A stretch of DNA of 64,000 bases from Tissierella creatinophila DSM 6911. GTDB taxonomy: Bacteria > Bacillota > Clostridia > Tissierellales > Tissierellaceae. Where the stretch lies: contig NZ_LTDM01000065.1 in assembly GCF_001940565.1 (NCBI RefSeq), positions 47,930 to 111,929 of the forward strand. The letters run 5' to 3'. The first letter of the stretch is position 1, and the number at the start of each line of letters is the position of its first letter. Position numbers and translations under genes: made by a program. Positions 43,323 through 53,299 of the stretch are shown here, piece after piece. The notes below the pieces were generated by a model that saw only the letters and a list, made by a program, of their open reading frames with translations, searched no databases and was not told the DNA's origin.

Positions 43323-45413
43323 CTATATTATAAATTCGCCTACACGCATATTTAATTTTTCTGCAATTTTAGCAAGATCTTCACTTGCATTGGCGATTTC
43401 CTCCATAGCAGCTGTTTGTTCTTGTACAGATGCTGATGCTTCTTGTGTACCTGCGGCATTTTCTTCTGAAATTGCTGATAAGTTTTCTATTATGCTAATA
43501 ATTTCTCCTTTTTTATTTTCCATTTCATCACTAGAATTACTCACTCTATTAATAACGCACTTCATTTCTTCTATAGCTTCTGCTATTCCTTGGAATTTAT
43601 TATTAGTAGTTTTTACACTTTCAGATTGTGAAGAAACTATTTCTTCTAATTCTTCCATAGTTTTAACTCCACTAGATGTCTTATCAGTTAAATCATTTAT
43701 AATTTTGCTTATTTCCTCAGTAAATTTATTTGATTCTTCTGCAAGTTTTCTAATTTCATCTGCTACTACTGCAAAACCTCTTCCGGCTTCCCCTGCTCTT
43801 GCTGCCTCTATAGCTGCATTTAAAGCAAGTAGATTTGTTTGTTCAGCTATACTTTTTATCATTTCGCTGGCACTAACTATTTTACTTGCACTTTCATTTG
43901 TATTAATGATAATACTTTGAACTTCTTTTGAAGATTTACTATTAATATTTGTCTTTTCAACAAGGTCAACTAATATTTTTAACCCTTCATCTTTAAGATG
44001 GTTTACTTTTTCAGTTGTACTGTTTAGATTTTTAATGTCAACTTTATTTTCCATCACTAAATTTCCAAGTTCTAAAATTGATGACGCACCATGTCCAGTG
44101 TTTTTAGCTTGATCAGATGCTCCATAGGCTATTTCTTCAATAGTTTTAGCTATTTCATCAGCAGATCTAGAGGATTGTTGACTAGTAGCAGTGAGTTCCT
44201 GGGAAGAAGCTGCAAGTTGTTCAGCTGCTTCCATAACATTTTTAATAACACCTCTTACAGATGTTTGCATACGACTTACTGCTTGTGATATTTCCCCAAA
44301 CTCATCATTTTTACTTATTAAATCTTCTGGCACATCCTTAGAAAAGTCACCTGAAGCCATAAATCCCATTTGCTCTTTCAATTTATTAACTATTTTTATA
44401 GCATAATTAGATCCATTAAATAAAGTAATGCCTAAAACTATAAATATCAATAGACCAGAAATTATAACTACAATCAAATTTCTTTTTATAGCTGATTGAA
44501 CATCTACCATAGAATAACCAATGCTTAATGCTCCTATATTTTCTCCGTTTATAATAGCTGGATAGTTAATATCATAAACTTCCATATTTTTTGCTTTATA
44601 ATATCTTTCTTGCGATGCAGGTACACCATCAATTGCAGCAGACTTAATTCCAGCATCATTAAATATTGATCCTATGAGCTCTTTGTTACTACTACCAATT
44701 ACTTCTAAATCTTTATTAATCAATGTAATATATGCTATTTCTTTATTAGAACCTATTTTTTCTAAGAGAGTTTGGTAGGCGAAAGTTTGAGTTAATTCGT
44801 GAATCTTATCTGCCGAAACTCCTACTTGTATAAATTTTCCATCAGTATCTTTTAAGTACCCATTTTTAATATATTTTCCAGATTCACTATCTTGCCTGAT
44901 TTCTTCTATTAAATCTGAGTTACTTGATATCATAAAATTATGTACTGGATGTCCTGGTTCTACTACCAAGCCTACAAGTTCTTTAATACTAGAATTTATA
45001 ATTTCACAATTGGAATTATAATAACTTATTTCATCGACATCTGATTCATCTGCCAACTTTTTTAAAAAGTCATCGCTTAAATTATCTTTACTAAGTATAG
45101 TTGTATTAGCAGCTGTTCTAATTTTATCTTCAATCATTTTATTAATGAACTCCAGCGACTGTTTATTATCACTTAGTCTACCTATAAAGTTTTCAGATGT
45201 AGCTAGCCCATTTTCTTTCATTTCATTAAGCAAACCTTTTCTTGTTGAATAATAAGAGATAGTGCCTATAGCTGATATGCCTAATAGTACAACTAATAGT
45301 GGTATGATGATTAATTTAACTTTAATTGAAGCTCTTTTCCCTTGCTTTTGAACTTCTTTACCTTTCTTTTGACTTTCTTTAACTTTTGTTTTGTCTTTGC
45401 TTTGAGTAATCAT
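43323..45413 (-). CDS. Methyl-accepting chemotaxis protein with Cache sensor
   Basis: A 696-residue chemoreceptor. It has an unusually Lys-rich 28-residue cytoplasmic lead, a membrane segment near 30-52, and a large extracellular domain (about 53-310) of double-Cache type with [15 protein letters not shown] and [12 protein letters not shown] stretches. A second membrane helix near 314-334, HAMP, and the signalling domain with [21 protein letters not shown] follow. AGGGAGG precedes the ATG. Cache receptors usually sense amino acids or organic acids. It shares its C-terminal half with the receptor at 16333. Confidence 0.93.
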   Translation of the reverse strand: MITQSKDKTKVKESQKKGKEVQKQGKRASIKVKLIIIPLLVVLLGISAIGTISYYSTRKGLLNEMKENGLATSENFIGRLSDNKQSLEFINKMIEDKIRTAANTTILSKDNLSDDFLKKLADESDVDEISYYNSNCEIINSSIKELVGLVVEPGHPVHNFMISSNSDLIEEIRQDSESGKYIKNGYLKDTDGKFIQVGVSADKIHELTQTFAYQTLLEKIGSNKEIAYITLINKDLEVIGSSNKELIGSIFNDAGIKSAAIDGVPASQERYYKAKNMEVYDINYPAIINGENIGALSIGYSMVDVQSAIKRNLIVVIISGLLIFIVLGITLFNGSNYAIKIVNKLKEQMGFMASGDFSKDVPEDLISKNDEFGEISQAVSRMQTSVRGVIKNVMEAAEQLAASSQELTATSQQSSRSADEIAKTIEEIAYGASDQAKNTGHGASSILELGNLVMENKVDIKNLNSTTEKVNHLKDEGLKILVDLVEKTNINSKSSKEVQSIIINTNESASKIVSASEMIKSIAEQTNLLALNAAIEAARAGEAGRGFAVVADEIRKLAEESNKFTEEISKIINDLTDKTSSGVKTMEELEEIVSSQSESVKTTNNKFQGIAEAIEEMKCVINRVSNSSDEMENKKGEIISIIENLSAISEENAAGTQEASASVQEQTAAMEEIANASEDLAKIAEKLNMRVGEFII

Positions 45414-45680
45414 TTTAATCCTCCCTATTTAATTTTATGAAATAATATACATTACTCCAAAAATACCTTTTTTAAAAATCTTACTATATAGTTACAATAA
45501 AATATGACAAATAATTCTTTTTCTTTTAATTATATCGGCAGTTTTGGGTGAAATGTTAAGTAAATATAAAAAAATGGCACTTTATCAACTATTGCAACTG
45601 ATATTGAGGAATTTGTCCAAATAGGAAATTTCTAGAATCATCATTTAAATTTTAATTATACCTTGAAATATGTTAAACTA

Positions 45681-45712
45681 TAATAAATCATAATAAATCA
45701 TAATAAATCATA
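45681..45712. repeat. Three tandem copies of a 10-bp repeat
   Basis: TAATAAATCA occurs three times in a row (45681-45710) plus TA, 20 bases before the MATE start. The rest of the 318-base gap from 45414 holds nothing I recognise. It could tune promoter spacing or be replication slippage. Confidence 0.7.
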
Positions 45713-45731
45713 CAAATTGGGAGGGGTGTTT

Positions 45732-47090
45732 ATGATAACAGATATGACTAAAGGAAATCCTTCTACTACCATATTAAAGTTTGCTTTTCCCATGCTTATT
45801 GGGAACTTGTTTCAACAATTATATAATATAGTTGATTCAGTTGTAGTTGGCAGATTTATAGGAAAGGATGCGTTAGCATCTGTAGGATCATCCTTTATGC
45901 TTATGAATTTCTTTTCTTTTGTAATAATTGGGATGTGTATGGGAGCCTCCATTGTATATTCATATTATTTTGGAGAGAAGAACTATTCTAAACTTAGAAA
46001 GACGATATATATATCATTTTTATCCATAGGGATTTTCACGATTTTATTATCAGTTTTATTAGTATTTAATATAGAAGAAATGTTGATACTTATAAATACA
46101 CCCGAAAACATATTAGGAGATGCTAGGATATATCTTAAGGTTATATTTGCTAGTCTTATATTTGCTTATTTATTTAATATTTGTTCTGCACTTTTAAGAT
46201 CTATAGGTGATTCAAGGACTCCATTATACTTCTTAATACTAGCAGCTTTAATCAATATAGTGTTAGATTTACTCTTTGTTATAGTCTACGACATGGGAGT
46301 CCTTGGGGTTGCAGTGGCTACTGCAATTGCCCAGGCTGTTTCTTCTATATTATGTTTAATATATGGATTTACAAAGATTCCATTTATTAGATTAACACGT
46401 GAAGATATGGTTTTTGATAAGGAGATTGCTAAAGTTGTAGCAAAATATAGCTTTCTTACATCTATACAACAATCAATAATGACCTTTGGAATGGTATGTG
46501 TACAGGGGATTGTAAATACATTTGGGGCAGATACAATTGCAGCCTTTACAGCTGCTGGTAAGATAGATTCTATAGCTTATCTACCAGTCCAAGACTTTGG
46601 AAATGCTTTTTCAACTTATGTAGCACAAAATAAAGGGGCTAATAATATGACTAGAATAAGAGAGGGTGTTAAATCAGTTGTTAAGACTATAATAATATTT
46701 TGCTTAATATTATCCCTAGCTATCTATATAAGTGCGGGTAAACTTATGAATATCTTCGTAAATGCTAGCGAAATAAATGTAATAGAGATAGGAGTAGAGT
46801 ATCTATCAATAATATCCATATTTTATGTATTAATAGGATTTTTATTTATGTTCTATGGATTTTTTAGAGGGATGGGAGAATTAAACACCTCTTTATTTCT
46901 TACAATATTATCCTTAGGTTCAAGAGTGTTTTTAGCTTACACTCTCTCTAGAATTCCTCAGATTGGACAAAGAGGAATTTGGTGGTCTGTACCTATTGGT
47001 TGGATAATAGCAGATTTAGTAGGATTTGTTTTATATAAAAGAACTCACAAAAATAAGTTGCTTATACCACAAGAAACCCTTAATTTTTAA
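45732..47090 (+). CDS. MATE-family efflux transporter, second copy
   Basis: A 452-residue, 12-helix MATE protein with FAFPMLIGNLFQQLYNIVDS and VVVGRFIGKDALASVGSS near its start and YVAQNKGANN in the second half. It is related to the protein at 38570 but clearly distinct. ATG 45732 follows GGGAGGGG by 5 bases; the frame from TTG 45717 starts before that site. The substrate is unknown, and its stop lies in the loop of its own terminator. Confidence 0.92.
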   Translation: MITDMTKGNPSTTILKFAFPMLIGNLFQQLYNIVDSVVVGRFIGKDALASVGSSFMLMNFFSFVIIGMCMGASIVYSYYFGEKNYSKLRKTIYISFLSIGIFTILLSVLLVFNIEEMLILINTPENILGDARIYLKVIFASLIFAYLFNICSALLRSIGDSRTPLYFLILAALINIVLDLLFVIVYDMGVLGVAVATAIAQAVSSILCLIYGFTKIPFIRLTREDMVFDKEIAKVVAKYSFLTSIQQSIMTFGMVCVQGIVNTFGADTIAAFTAAGKIDSIAYLPVQDFGNAFSTYVAQNKGANNMTRIREGVKSVVKTIIIFCLILSLAIYISAGKLMNIFVNASEINVIEIGVEYLSIISIFYVLIGFLFMFYGFFRGMGELNTSLFLTILSLGSRVFLAYTLSRIPQIGQRGIWWSVPIGWIIADLVGFVLYKRTHKNKLLIPQETLNF

Positions 47091-47110
47091 AAAAAGGGGT
47101 TTCTTGTGGT
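47066..47110 (+). terminator. Terminator of the MATE gene
   Basis: ACCACAAGAAACCC (47066-47079) and GGGTTTCTTGTGGT (47097-47110) form a 14-bp stem with the stop codon in the loop. Confidence 0.7.
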
Positions 47111-47154
47111 TATTTAGTTGTTCTTAGATTAGTTTGGTTTAGCATAAAATTATA

Positions 47155-47173
47155 TTGACTATCATTTAGTCAA
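47155..47173. promoter_or_regulatory. Inverted repeat near the GGDEF-EAL promoter
   Basis: TTGACTA-tcatt-TAGTCAA is a perfect 7-bp inverted repeat whose left arm contains a -35-like TTGACT. A regulator bound here could control the GGDEF-EAL transcript. Confidence 0.4.
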
Positions 47174-47193
47174 TAGTATATAGTATTAATTAA

Positions 47194-47306
47194 TAAGGAG
47201 GTGTACTTGGCATGGATACCTGTTAACGCAGATGGCAATTTCTCCCTCTAGCGAAAGAATCGCTTCGGTTAGAGTTTAGAAGTGGAGTATCCTTTCCATA
47301 AATAAG
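47194..47306 (+). ncRNA. Candidate structured 5' leader of the GGDEF-EAL gene
   Basis: A visibly GC-richer stretch in AT-rich surroundings. CTCTAGCGAA can pair with TTCGGTTAGAG, with one bulge, around an eight-base loop. GGATAC (47214-47219) can pair with GTATCC (47287-47292) to enclose it. A consensus AAGGAGGT precedes a short frame from TTG 47207 (MAWIPVNADGNFSL), while the real gene at 47307 has no ribosome site close by. It does not match the c-di-GMP-I or c-di-GMP-II riboswitch consensus as I know them. Confidence 0.35.
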
Positions 47307-48860
47307 ATGAAGAAATTTAAATACATTGGATCACTTATAGTCCTTATAATTTTAATAATTAGTTTAGCCAGTCTTGATTCTATTTTTAAGTCTATTTCAT
47401 TCTGTGAAAAAAGCAAAATCATATTTATATTTACAACTATAAGTATGATTATATTGCTAATTCTTGTCATCTATCTTTTCCTAAATCTAAATAAAAGAAA
47501 ACAAATGGAATCAAAAATGAAATCAATAAATGATGAATTATTAAAGACTCAAGAAGATCTTAGATTAATGGCTTACTATGATGAGGTTGTAGACTTACCT
47601 AATAGGAATATGTTTTTCAAGATAATGAATGATAAGTTTAATAAAGACTTAAATAGTGAAATATCAGGATCCCTATTATATCTAGATATAGATAATTTTA
47701 AAAATATTAATGATATATTTGGGCATGCCTTTGGGAATGTGTTTTTAAGTGAAGTTGCTGAAAGATTAAAATCCATTGATATTATAGACAAAGAAAACGA
47801 GCATATATTTAGGCTAAGTGGAGATGAGTATATGATTGTTTTAGAAGGTAAGGGTAGAGAAGAAATAGAACAAATTGCAATAGAGATTCAAAAATCATTT
47901 CATAAACCATTTAATATATTAAATGAAGAAATAAAAGTTACTATAAGCATGGGAATTGTATTCTATCCTAAGGATGGTTATACAGTAGATGAAATATTTA
48001 AAAAGGCTGATTTAGCCATGTATAAAGCTAAAGAGCTAGGTAAAGATAGATATAAAGTATATGAGAAAAAAATAGAAGAAGAAGTTGCAAATAGGATTTC
48101 ATTTGAAAACAGTCTTAAAAATGCACTTGATAAAGATGAATTTATACTTAATTATCAACCACAAATAAATCTTAGTAATGATGAAATAGTTGGATTTGAG
48201 TCACTTATAAGATGGAATAGCTCAGAATATGGACTTGTATTTCCTATGGATTTTATACCTATAGCAGAAGAAATTGGAGAAATAAACAAAATAGGAGAAT
48301 GGGTATTAAAAGAAGCTTGTAAATTTGCAATTAACATAAGAAAGAAATATCAAAAGAAAATAGAAGTCTCCGTAAATATATCCCCCATTCAACTTCAAAA
48401 GATAGACTTTATTAAAATGGTAAAAAAGGTATTAAAAGAGACAGGTGCTGAAAGCTGTTTACTGGGAATTGAAGTCACAGAGACGGCTTTGATGGAGTCT
48501 TTTGAAGATAATATTGAAAAACTAAAGGAACTAAAAGATATGGGCATTAAATTATATTTAGATGATTTTGGAACAGGATATTCTTCATTAAACTATTTGT
48601 TAAAACTTCCTATACATACTATAAAAATAGATAAATCATTTATAGATGATATGATGGTAGAAGAAAAAGGTAGAAGTATCATAGCTGAAATTATAAATTT
48701 AGCACATGATATAGACTTAGATGTAGTTGCTGAAGGAGTAGAGCTAGAAGATCAACTATCTATGCTAAAGGAGCTTAAATGCAATGTTGTTCAAGGATAT
48801 ATTTTTTCAAAACCTTTATCCGAAGAAGATGCGTATGACTTTTTACAATTGAAATTATAA
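47307..48860 (+). CDS. GGDEF-EAL protein, probably a c-di-GMP phosphodiesterase
   Basis: A 517-residue membrane protein. Two membrane segments (about 7-24 and 38-60) flank a very short outer loop. A GGDEF domain (about 85-245) has LSGDEYM in place of GGDEF, so cyclase activity is doubtful. The EAL domain (about 265-515) has FESLIRW for the EAL motif, VNISPIQL, VTETALMES, LDDFGTGYSSLNYL and VAEGVEL, enough for catalysis. The degenerate GGDEF may bind GTP and stimulate the EAL half, as in other tandem proteins. It lacks a close ribosome site. Confidence 0.88.
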   Translation: MKKFKYIGSLIVLIILIISLASLDSIFKSISFCEKSKIIFIFTTISMIILLILVIYLFLNLNKRKQMESKMKSINDELLKTQEDLRLMAYYDEVVDLPNRNMFFKIMNDKFNKDLNSEISGSLLYLDIDNFKNINDIFGHAFGNVFLSEVAERLKSIDIIDKENEHIFRLSGDEYMIVLEGKGREEIEQIAIEIQKSFHKPFNILNEEIKVTISMGIVFYPKDGYTVDEIFKKADLAMYKAKELGKDRYKVYEKKIEEEVANRISFENSLKNALDKDEFILNYQPQINLSNDEIVGFESLIRWNSSEYGLVFPMDFIPIAEEIGEINKIGEWVLKEACKFAINIRKKYQKKIEVSVNISPIQLQKIDFIKMVKKVLKETGAESCLLGIEVTETALMESFEDNIEKLKELKDMGIKLYLDDFGTGYSSLNYLLKLPIHTIKIDKSFIDDMMVEEKGRSIIAEIINLAHDIDLDVVAEGVELEDQLSMLKELKCNVVQGYIFSKPLSEEDAYDFLQLKL

Positions 48861-49001
48861 TGAAAAACATTATATTAAAAAGATCTGATCTTCAAATTTA
48901 GTAAATAAAACAGACTATATAAAAGAACTTGAAGTAAGATAGATAAAACACTATGTTTGTTTTTTATAATTAATTAATATAACAACAAGGATATGATAAT
49001 T

Positions 49002-50648
49002 ATGGAAGTTATGATTTCAAAAGAAATATATGATAAACTTGACCATGCAAAAAAGATAGCACCTTTAGATCCTAAAAAGTCTATTGAAATTAGTAGATAT
49101 GTATATAAATTAGCAAAAAACAATGGTTTAAAACTGGAAGAGGGATATGCTTTTTTAAATATAGCGTTTGCTAGTAGGATTAAATCAGATACAAGTAGTA
49201 TACTTGAAAATGCTTATGAAGCACTATCTATATTTAAAAACAAAAATGATATTATAGGTCAGTCAAAAGCATTAAATCTCATAGGCATTGCATACTTTTA
49301 TAGTTCAATGTATGATGAAGCTTTAAAATGTTTTTTTGATGGGAGAAAATTATTAGATCTGCATAATGATGATACACTATTAGCTAGTATTTTAAATAAT
49401 ATTGGAGAGGTTTATAAAGATTCTGAGATTTATGATAAAGCTATAGAGTATTATAATATGGGAACAAATGTTATTTCTAAAAATGGGAATCATGTATATC
49501 ATGCCGTTATATTAGGAAATATAGGAGAGATTTATTTTATTAAAAAAGAATTTGAGATGGCTTTAGAAGTATATAATAAAAGTTATAATATGCTTTTAGA
49601 TGCTGATGAAGTGATTTTTTTACCAGAGGTTGAAAATAAAATTGGAAAGCTTTATTTTCAAATAGAAGATTTTATAAATGCGGAAAAATATTATCTAAAA
49701 GCTTTTAAAAGACTTAGAAGCATCGATAACAAGTACTACTCAATAGATGTACTAATAAATCTTGCACAGCTCTATGAAGTCAAATCATTTTCAGGAACTT
49801 TAAATTTATATGAAAAGGCAATGTACTATGCCGAGGGTATAGGGGCAAAGAAAAAACTTTTTAATATATATAATCTTATCTCTCAATATCATGAAAAACA
49901 AAAAGATTATAAAAATGCACTTTTATATTATAAAAAATATTTTAATATAAATGAAGAACTAAAGAGTTTAAATTTAAAAGATAAATTAGAAGTATTAAAC
50001 ATAGATCTTAGAAAAATTCAAGATAAAGATAAAATTGACAATATAAGGATAAGACTTGAAAAAGAAATAAAAAGACAAAAAGATGAACTGGAAAATATAA
50101 AATCATCAAATGAGATACTTGAAAAAAAGGCTTATGAAGATGAATTAACAGAAATTGCAAATAGACGAAGTATTAATATATATATTGAAAATATTTTAAA
50201 TGATATAAGTTTAAAACAAGATAAAATTGTACTATTTATGATAGATATAGATAAATTTAAGAGATATAATGATTTTTGGGGACATACAGAAGGAGACATT
50301 TGTTTAAAGAAAATTGCTAATTGTATAAAAAAGATTCAAGTAAATAATAAAGATATATTTGGTAGATATGGTGGAGAAGAATTTATATATATTTCAACCT
50401 CTATAAGCTATAAACAAGCACTTCAGCTTGGAAACTTTATTCGTACAGAAGTTGAGAAGATAGGTCTTTACTATATGGATAAAGGAAATAAAAAATGTAC
50501 AACTATAAGTGTGGGGGGAGTAATAGGAAACGTTGGGGATTTTAGTTCAATTAGAGAAATAATACAATATGCAGATAAGGAGCTTTATATAGCTAAAAGC
50601 ATGGGAAGAAATATTACGATTATAAAAGACATAGATATAAAAGGATAG
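49002..50648 (+). CDS. TPR-GGDEF diguanylate cyclase
   Basis: A 548-residue cytoplasmic protein. Residues 15-330 contain about seven tetratricopeptide repeats (for example ALNLIGIAYFYSSMYDEALK and ILNNIGEVYKDSEIYDKAIE). A coiled coil near 335-380 follows, then a GGDEF domain with DELTEIANRR, FMIDIDKFKRYND and an intact GRYGGEEF near residue 455. It should make c-di-GMP in response to a partner bound by the repeats. No RxxD inhibitory site is seen upstream of GGEEF. Several starts are possible (48993, 49002, 49011); ATG 49002 is a compromise. Confidence 0.88.
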   Translation: MEVMISKEIYDKLDHAKKIAPLDPKKSIEISRYVYKLAKNNGLKLEEGYAFLNIAFASRIKSDTSSILENAYEALSIFKNKNDIIGQSKALNLIGIAYFYSSMYDEALKCFFDGRKLLDLHNDDTLLASILNNIGEVYKDSEIYDKAIEYYNMGTNVISKNGNHVYHAVILGNIGEIYFIKKEFEMALEVYNKSYNMLLDADEVIFLPEVENKIGKLYFQIEDFINAEKYYLKAFKRLRSIDNKYYSIDVLINLAQLYEVKSFSGTLNLYEKAMYYAEGIGAKKKLFNIYNLISQYHEKQKDYKNALLYYKKYFNINEELKSLNLKDKLEVLNIDLRKIQDKDKIDNIRIRLEKEIKRQKDELENIKSSNEILEKKAYEDELTEIANRRSINIYIENILNDISLKQDKIVLFMIDIDKFKRYNDFWGHTEGDICLKKIANCIKKIQVNNKDIFGRYGGEEFIYISTSISYKQALQLGNFIRTEVEKIGLYYMDKGNKKCTTISVGGVIGNVGDFSSIREIIQYADKELYIAKSMGRNITIIKDIDIKG

Positions 50649-50684
50649 GAAACTTAAATATTTAAGTTTCCTATCCTTTTATAA
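50637..50684 (+). terminator. Terminator of the TPR-GGDEF gene
   Basis: A perfect palindrome of more than 40 bases centred at 50660/50661, with arms around AAGGATAGGAAACTTAAATA. The stop codon TAG lies in the left arm. Confidence 0.8.
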
Positions 50685-50750
50685 TAAAAAATTACTAACC
50701 TACAACACTTACATACCAAAATTTATAAACCCACAGAGCTATGATCGTTT

Positions 50751-50789
50751 TATCAATACAATAGTATGTTCTATACTATTGTATTGATA
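50751..50789. promoter_or_regulatory. 17-bp inverted repeat upstream of the amylase gene
   Basis: TATCAATACAATAGTAT (50751-50767) and its exact reverse complement (50773-50789) flank a 5-base loop, 58 bases before the amylase ATG. It may be a sugar-responsive operator or a second terminator; only a short TTTT follows. Confidence 0.4.
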
Positions 50790-50846
50790 ATTTTCAAGAA
50801 ATAGGGTATAGGTATAAACAAAATCAATAATAAGGGGACAAGTAAT

Positions 50847-52304
50847 ATGGAGAACGGATTGTTGTTTCAGGGTTTTGAGTGGTATTTACCTGATGATGGT
50901 AATTATTATAAAAACATGATATTAAAATTAGATGAACTTAAAGAAATAGGAGTAACAGCTATTTGGATTCCTCCAGTATATAAAGCTACTGGTACTAGTG
51001 ATACAGGGTATGGATCATATGATCTCTATGATTTAGGAGAATTTGACCAAAAAGGTTCTATAAGAACAAAATATGGAACTAAAGAAGAACTAAAACAACT
51101 TATAAAAGAGATACACAAAAGAAAAATGAAAGTATATGCTGATGTAGTATTAAATCACAAAGCAGGTGCTGATAGAACTGAAAAATTTATGGCAGTAATG
51201 GTAGATAAAAATGATAGAAATAAGGACGTGGGTGAACCACAAGAGATAGAAGCATGGACAGGATTTGATTTCCCAGGTAGAGATGATAAATATTCAGATT
51301 TCAAATGGACACATTATCATTTTAGTGGAGTAGATTATGATAATCTAACAAAAAATAATGCAATTTATAGGATTGTAGGAGAAAATAAAGGATGGAATTT
51401 AGGAGTATCTGATGAAAAAGGGAACTTTGACTATCTTATGTTTTCTGATATAGACTTAGCTCATCCAGAAGTAAAAGAAGAGCTAAAAAAATGGGCAATA
51501 TGGTTTATTGATGAATTAGATCTTGATGGATTTAGAATGGATGCGTTAAAGCATATGGATGAAGTGTTTGTAGAAGAGTTTCTATCACATATAAAAGAGT
51601 ATAAGGGAGAAGACTTTTATATACTGGGAGAATATTGGATAGATGATTTAGATGTAAATAATAGTTTTTTAGATAGTATAAATTATAAATTAGATTTATT
51701 TGATGTAGGCCTTCATTTTAACTTATACAATGCTTCTAAAATGGGATTAAAGTATGATTTAAGAAAGATATTTGATAATATAATAGTAAAAACTCACCCA
51801 TTATTGTCTGTTACCTTTGTTGATAACCATGATTCTCAACCAGGTGAATCTCTAGAATCTTTTATAGAACCTTGGTTTAAAGAAATTGCATATGGTATAA
51901 TCTTTCTTAGAAAAGATGGCTATCCATGTTTGTTTTATGGAGACTACTACGGTACAGGAGGTGAAAATCCTCAGCCGGGAGATAAAGAAAAAATAGAAAA
52001 ATTAGCTAAAATTCGGAAAAAATTTGCTTATGGTGAACAAAATGATTACTTTGAATCGGATTCTGCAATAGGATGGGTTAGATTAGGAAATAAAGAATAT
52101 CCCAATAAATGTGCAGTTATAATTTCAATTGGGGATATAAATACTATAAGAATGTTTGTAGGAAAAGAAGAGTCTGGAAAAACTTATACTGATTATACTG
52201 GAAACAATGAAGGAAAAGTTAATATAGATGAAGATGGATTTGGAGACTTTATGGTTTCCCCTGGAAGTATATCTGTGTGGATAGAAGATAATATAGATTT
52301 ATAG
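50847..52304 (+). CDS. Cytoplasmic alpha-amylase (GH13)
   Basis: A 485-residue alpha-amylase of the bacterial cytoplasmic/liquefying type (GH13 subfamily 5), lacking any signal peptide. Conserved regions are DVVLNHKAGAD, GFRMDALKH with the nucleophile Asp near residue 231, LGEYW with the acid/base Glu near 263, and FVDNHDSQ with the third Asp near 328. The N-terminus GLLFQGFEWYLPDDG is typical. It would hydrolyse internal glycogen or imported maltodextrins. It is a single gene with a hairpin upstream. Confidence 0.93.
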   Translation: MENGLLFQGFEWYLPDDGNYYKNMILKLDELKEIGVTAIWIPPVYKATGTSDTGYGSYDLYDLGEFDQKGSIRTKYGTKEELKQLIKEIHKRKMKVYADVVLNHKAGADRTEKFMAVMVDKNDRNKDVGEPQEIEAWTGFDFPGRDDKYSDFKWTHYHFSGVDYDNLTKNNAIYRIVGENKGWNLGVSDEKGNFDYLMFSDIDLAHPEVKEELKKWAIWFIDELDLDGFRMDALKHMDEVFVEEFLSHIKEYKGEDFYILGEYWIDDLDVNNSFLDSINYKLDLFDVGLHFNLYNASKMGLKYDLRKIFDNIIVKTHPLLSVTFVDNHDSQPGESLESFIEPWFKEIAYGIIFLRKDGYPCLFYGDYYGTGGENPQPGDKEKIEKLAKIRKKFAYGEQNDYFESDSAIGWVRLGNKEYPNKCAVIISIGDINTIRMFVGKEESGKTYTDYTGNNEGKVNIDEDGFGDFMVSPGSISVWIEDNIDL

Positions 52305-52425
52305 AAGATCATTATATGTTTTTAATTATCAAATTAGTTTGATAAATTATAAAAGATGTGTTAAATTAATATATATAATAAAAATTCCATATATTCTGAT
52401 TAATATAAAAATGGAGGGGTTTATA

Positions 52426-53244
52426 ATGAAAAATGTTTATGTAATAACAGGTGGAAGTAGTGGGATAGGATTAGAATGTGCTAAAAGATTTAAAGATGGA
52501 ATAGTACTTATAACTGGAAGAAATGAAGATAAACTTAAAAAAGCAGAAGCGGAATTAGAAAAATCGGGCATTGAAGTAGCTTATAAATCAAGCGATATTT
52601 CTAAAAGAGAAAGTATAAAAGAATTACTGGAATATGGAAAATCTCTGGGTAAAATTAAAACTATTATAAATTCAGCAGGTGTAAGTGGAGGTATGGCAAA
52701 TACAAAAGGTACTTTTGAAATTGACTTACTTGGAACTGAAAATTTAATAGAAGAATTCTTAAATGTGGCTGAAGAAAATACTGTACTTATTCTTATTGCA
52801 TCAATGATGGGGCATGTAGTACCTCCAAATCCAGATTATGATAAATATCTACAAAATCCTTCTGAGCCTGGAGCAATAGACGCTTTAGTAAAAGTAGTAC
52901 AGGATAAATCAGATCTTGCATACAACTTTTCAAAAAGAGGAGTTCATTTATTAGTTAAAAAATATGCTACTGAATTCGGTAAAAAGAAATCAAGAATAGT
53001 TTCAATTTCTCCTGGTATAATCATGACGCCTATGGCTCAAAAAGCAGCCGCAGATCATCCAGAACAAATGGAATATATGAAACAAATGACTCCAATTGGA
53101 AGAAACGGAGAACCAGATGATATAGCAAATGCAGTTTCTTTTTTAGCAGATGATAAAGCATCGTTTATAACAGGTACTGACTTGTTGGTAGATGGAGGAT
53201 TAACTATAAAACTTCCAGAAATAGCAAAGGCTTATGCAAAATAA
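52426..53244 (+). CDS. Short-chain dehydrogenase/reductase (SDR)
   Basis: A 272-residue classical SDR. The NAD(P)-binding TGGSSGIGLECAKRF is at residues 8-22, NSAG is present, and a YNFSK motif supplies the catalytic Tyr and Lys. An insertion of about 30 residues (HVVPPNPDYDKYLQNPSEPG) sits between the catalytic Ser region and the Tyr, as in some hydroxysteroid-type SDRs. The C-terminus FITGTDLLVDGGLT is standard. GGAGGGG precedes ATG 52426; the in-frame ATG 52339 has no ribosome site. The substrate is unknown; clostridial bile-acid or sterol dehydrogenases look similar. Confidence 0.88.
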   Translation: MKNVYVITGGSSGIGLECAKRFKDGIVLITGRNEDKLKKAEAELEKSGIEVAYKSSDISKRESIKELLEYGKSLGKIKTIINSAGVSGGMANTKGTFEIDLLGTENLIEEFLNVAEENTVLILIASMMGHVVPPNPDYDKYLQNPSEPGAIDALVKVVQDKSDLAYNFSKRGVHLLVKKYATEFGKKKSRIVSISPGIIMTPMAQKAAADHPEQMEYMKQMTPIGRNGEPDDIANAVSFLADDKASFITGTDLLVDGGLTIKLPEIAKAYAK

Positions 53245-53265
53245 AAAATCTGAAAGTTTTTAATG

Positions 53266-53294
53266 TTGACATTACTAAAGATTTAGGTTAGAAT
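53266..53294 (+). promoter_or_regulatory. Strong promoter of the threonine operon
   Basis: TTGACA (53266-53271), 17 bases, TAGAAT (53289-53294). Transcription would begin just before the T-box leader. Confidence 0.8.
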
Positions 53295-53299
53295 ATTAA

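Noticed and set aside
45681..45712. CRISPR-like repeat
   Set aside because: Three directly adjacent 10-bp units without spacers; a simple tandem repeat.
47194..47306. c-di-GMP riboswitch (class I or II) before the GGDEF-EAL gene
   Set aside because: The class I core (GGGCAAACC with GACGCAAAGC) and the class II pseudoknot sequence are both absent; kept only as an unclassified leader.
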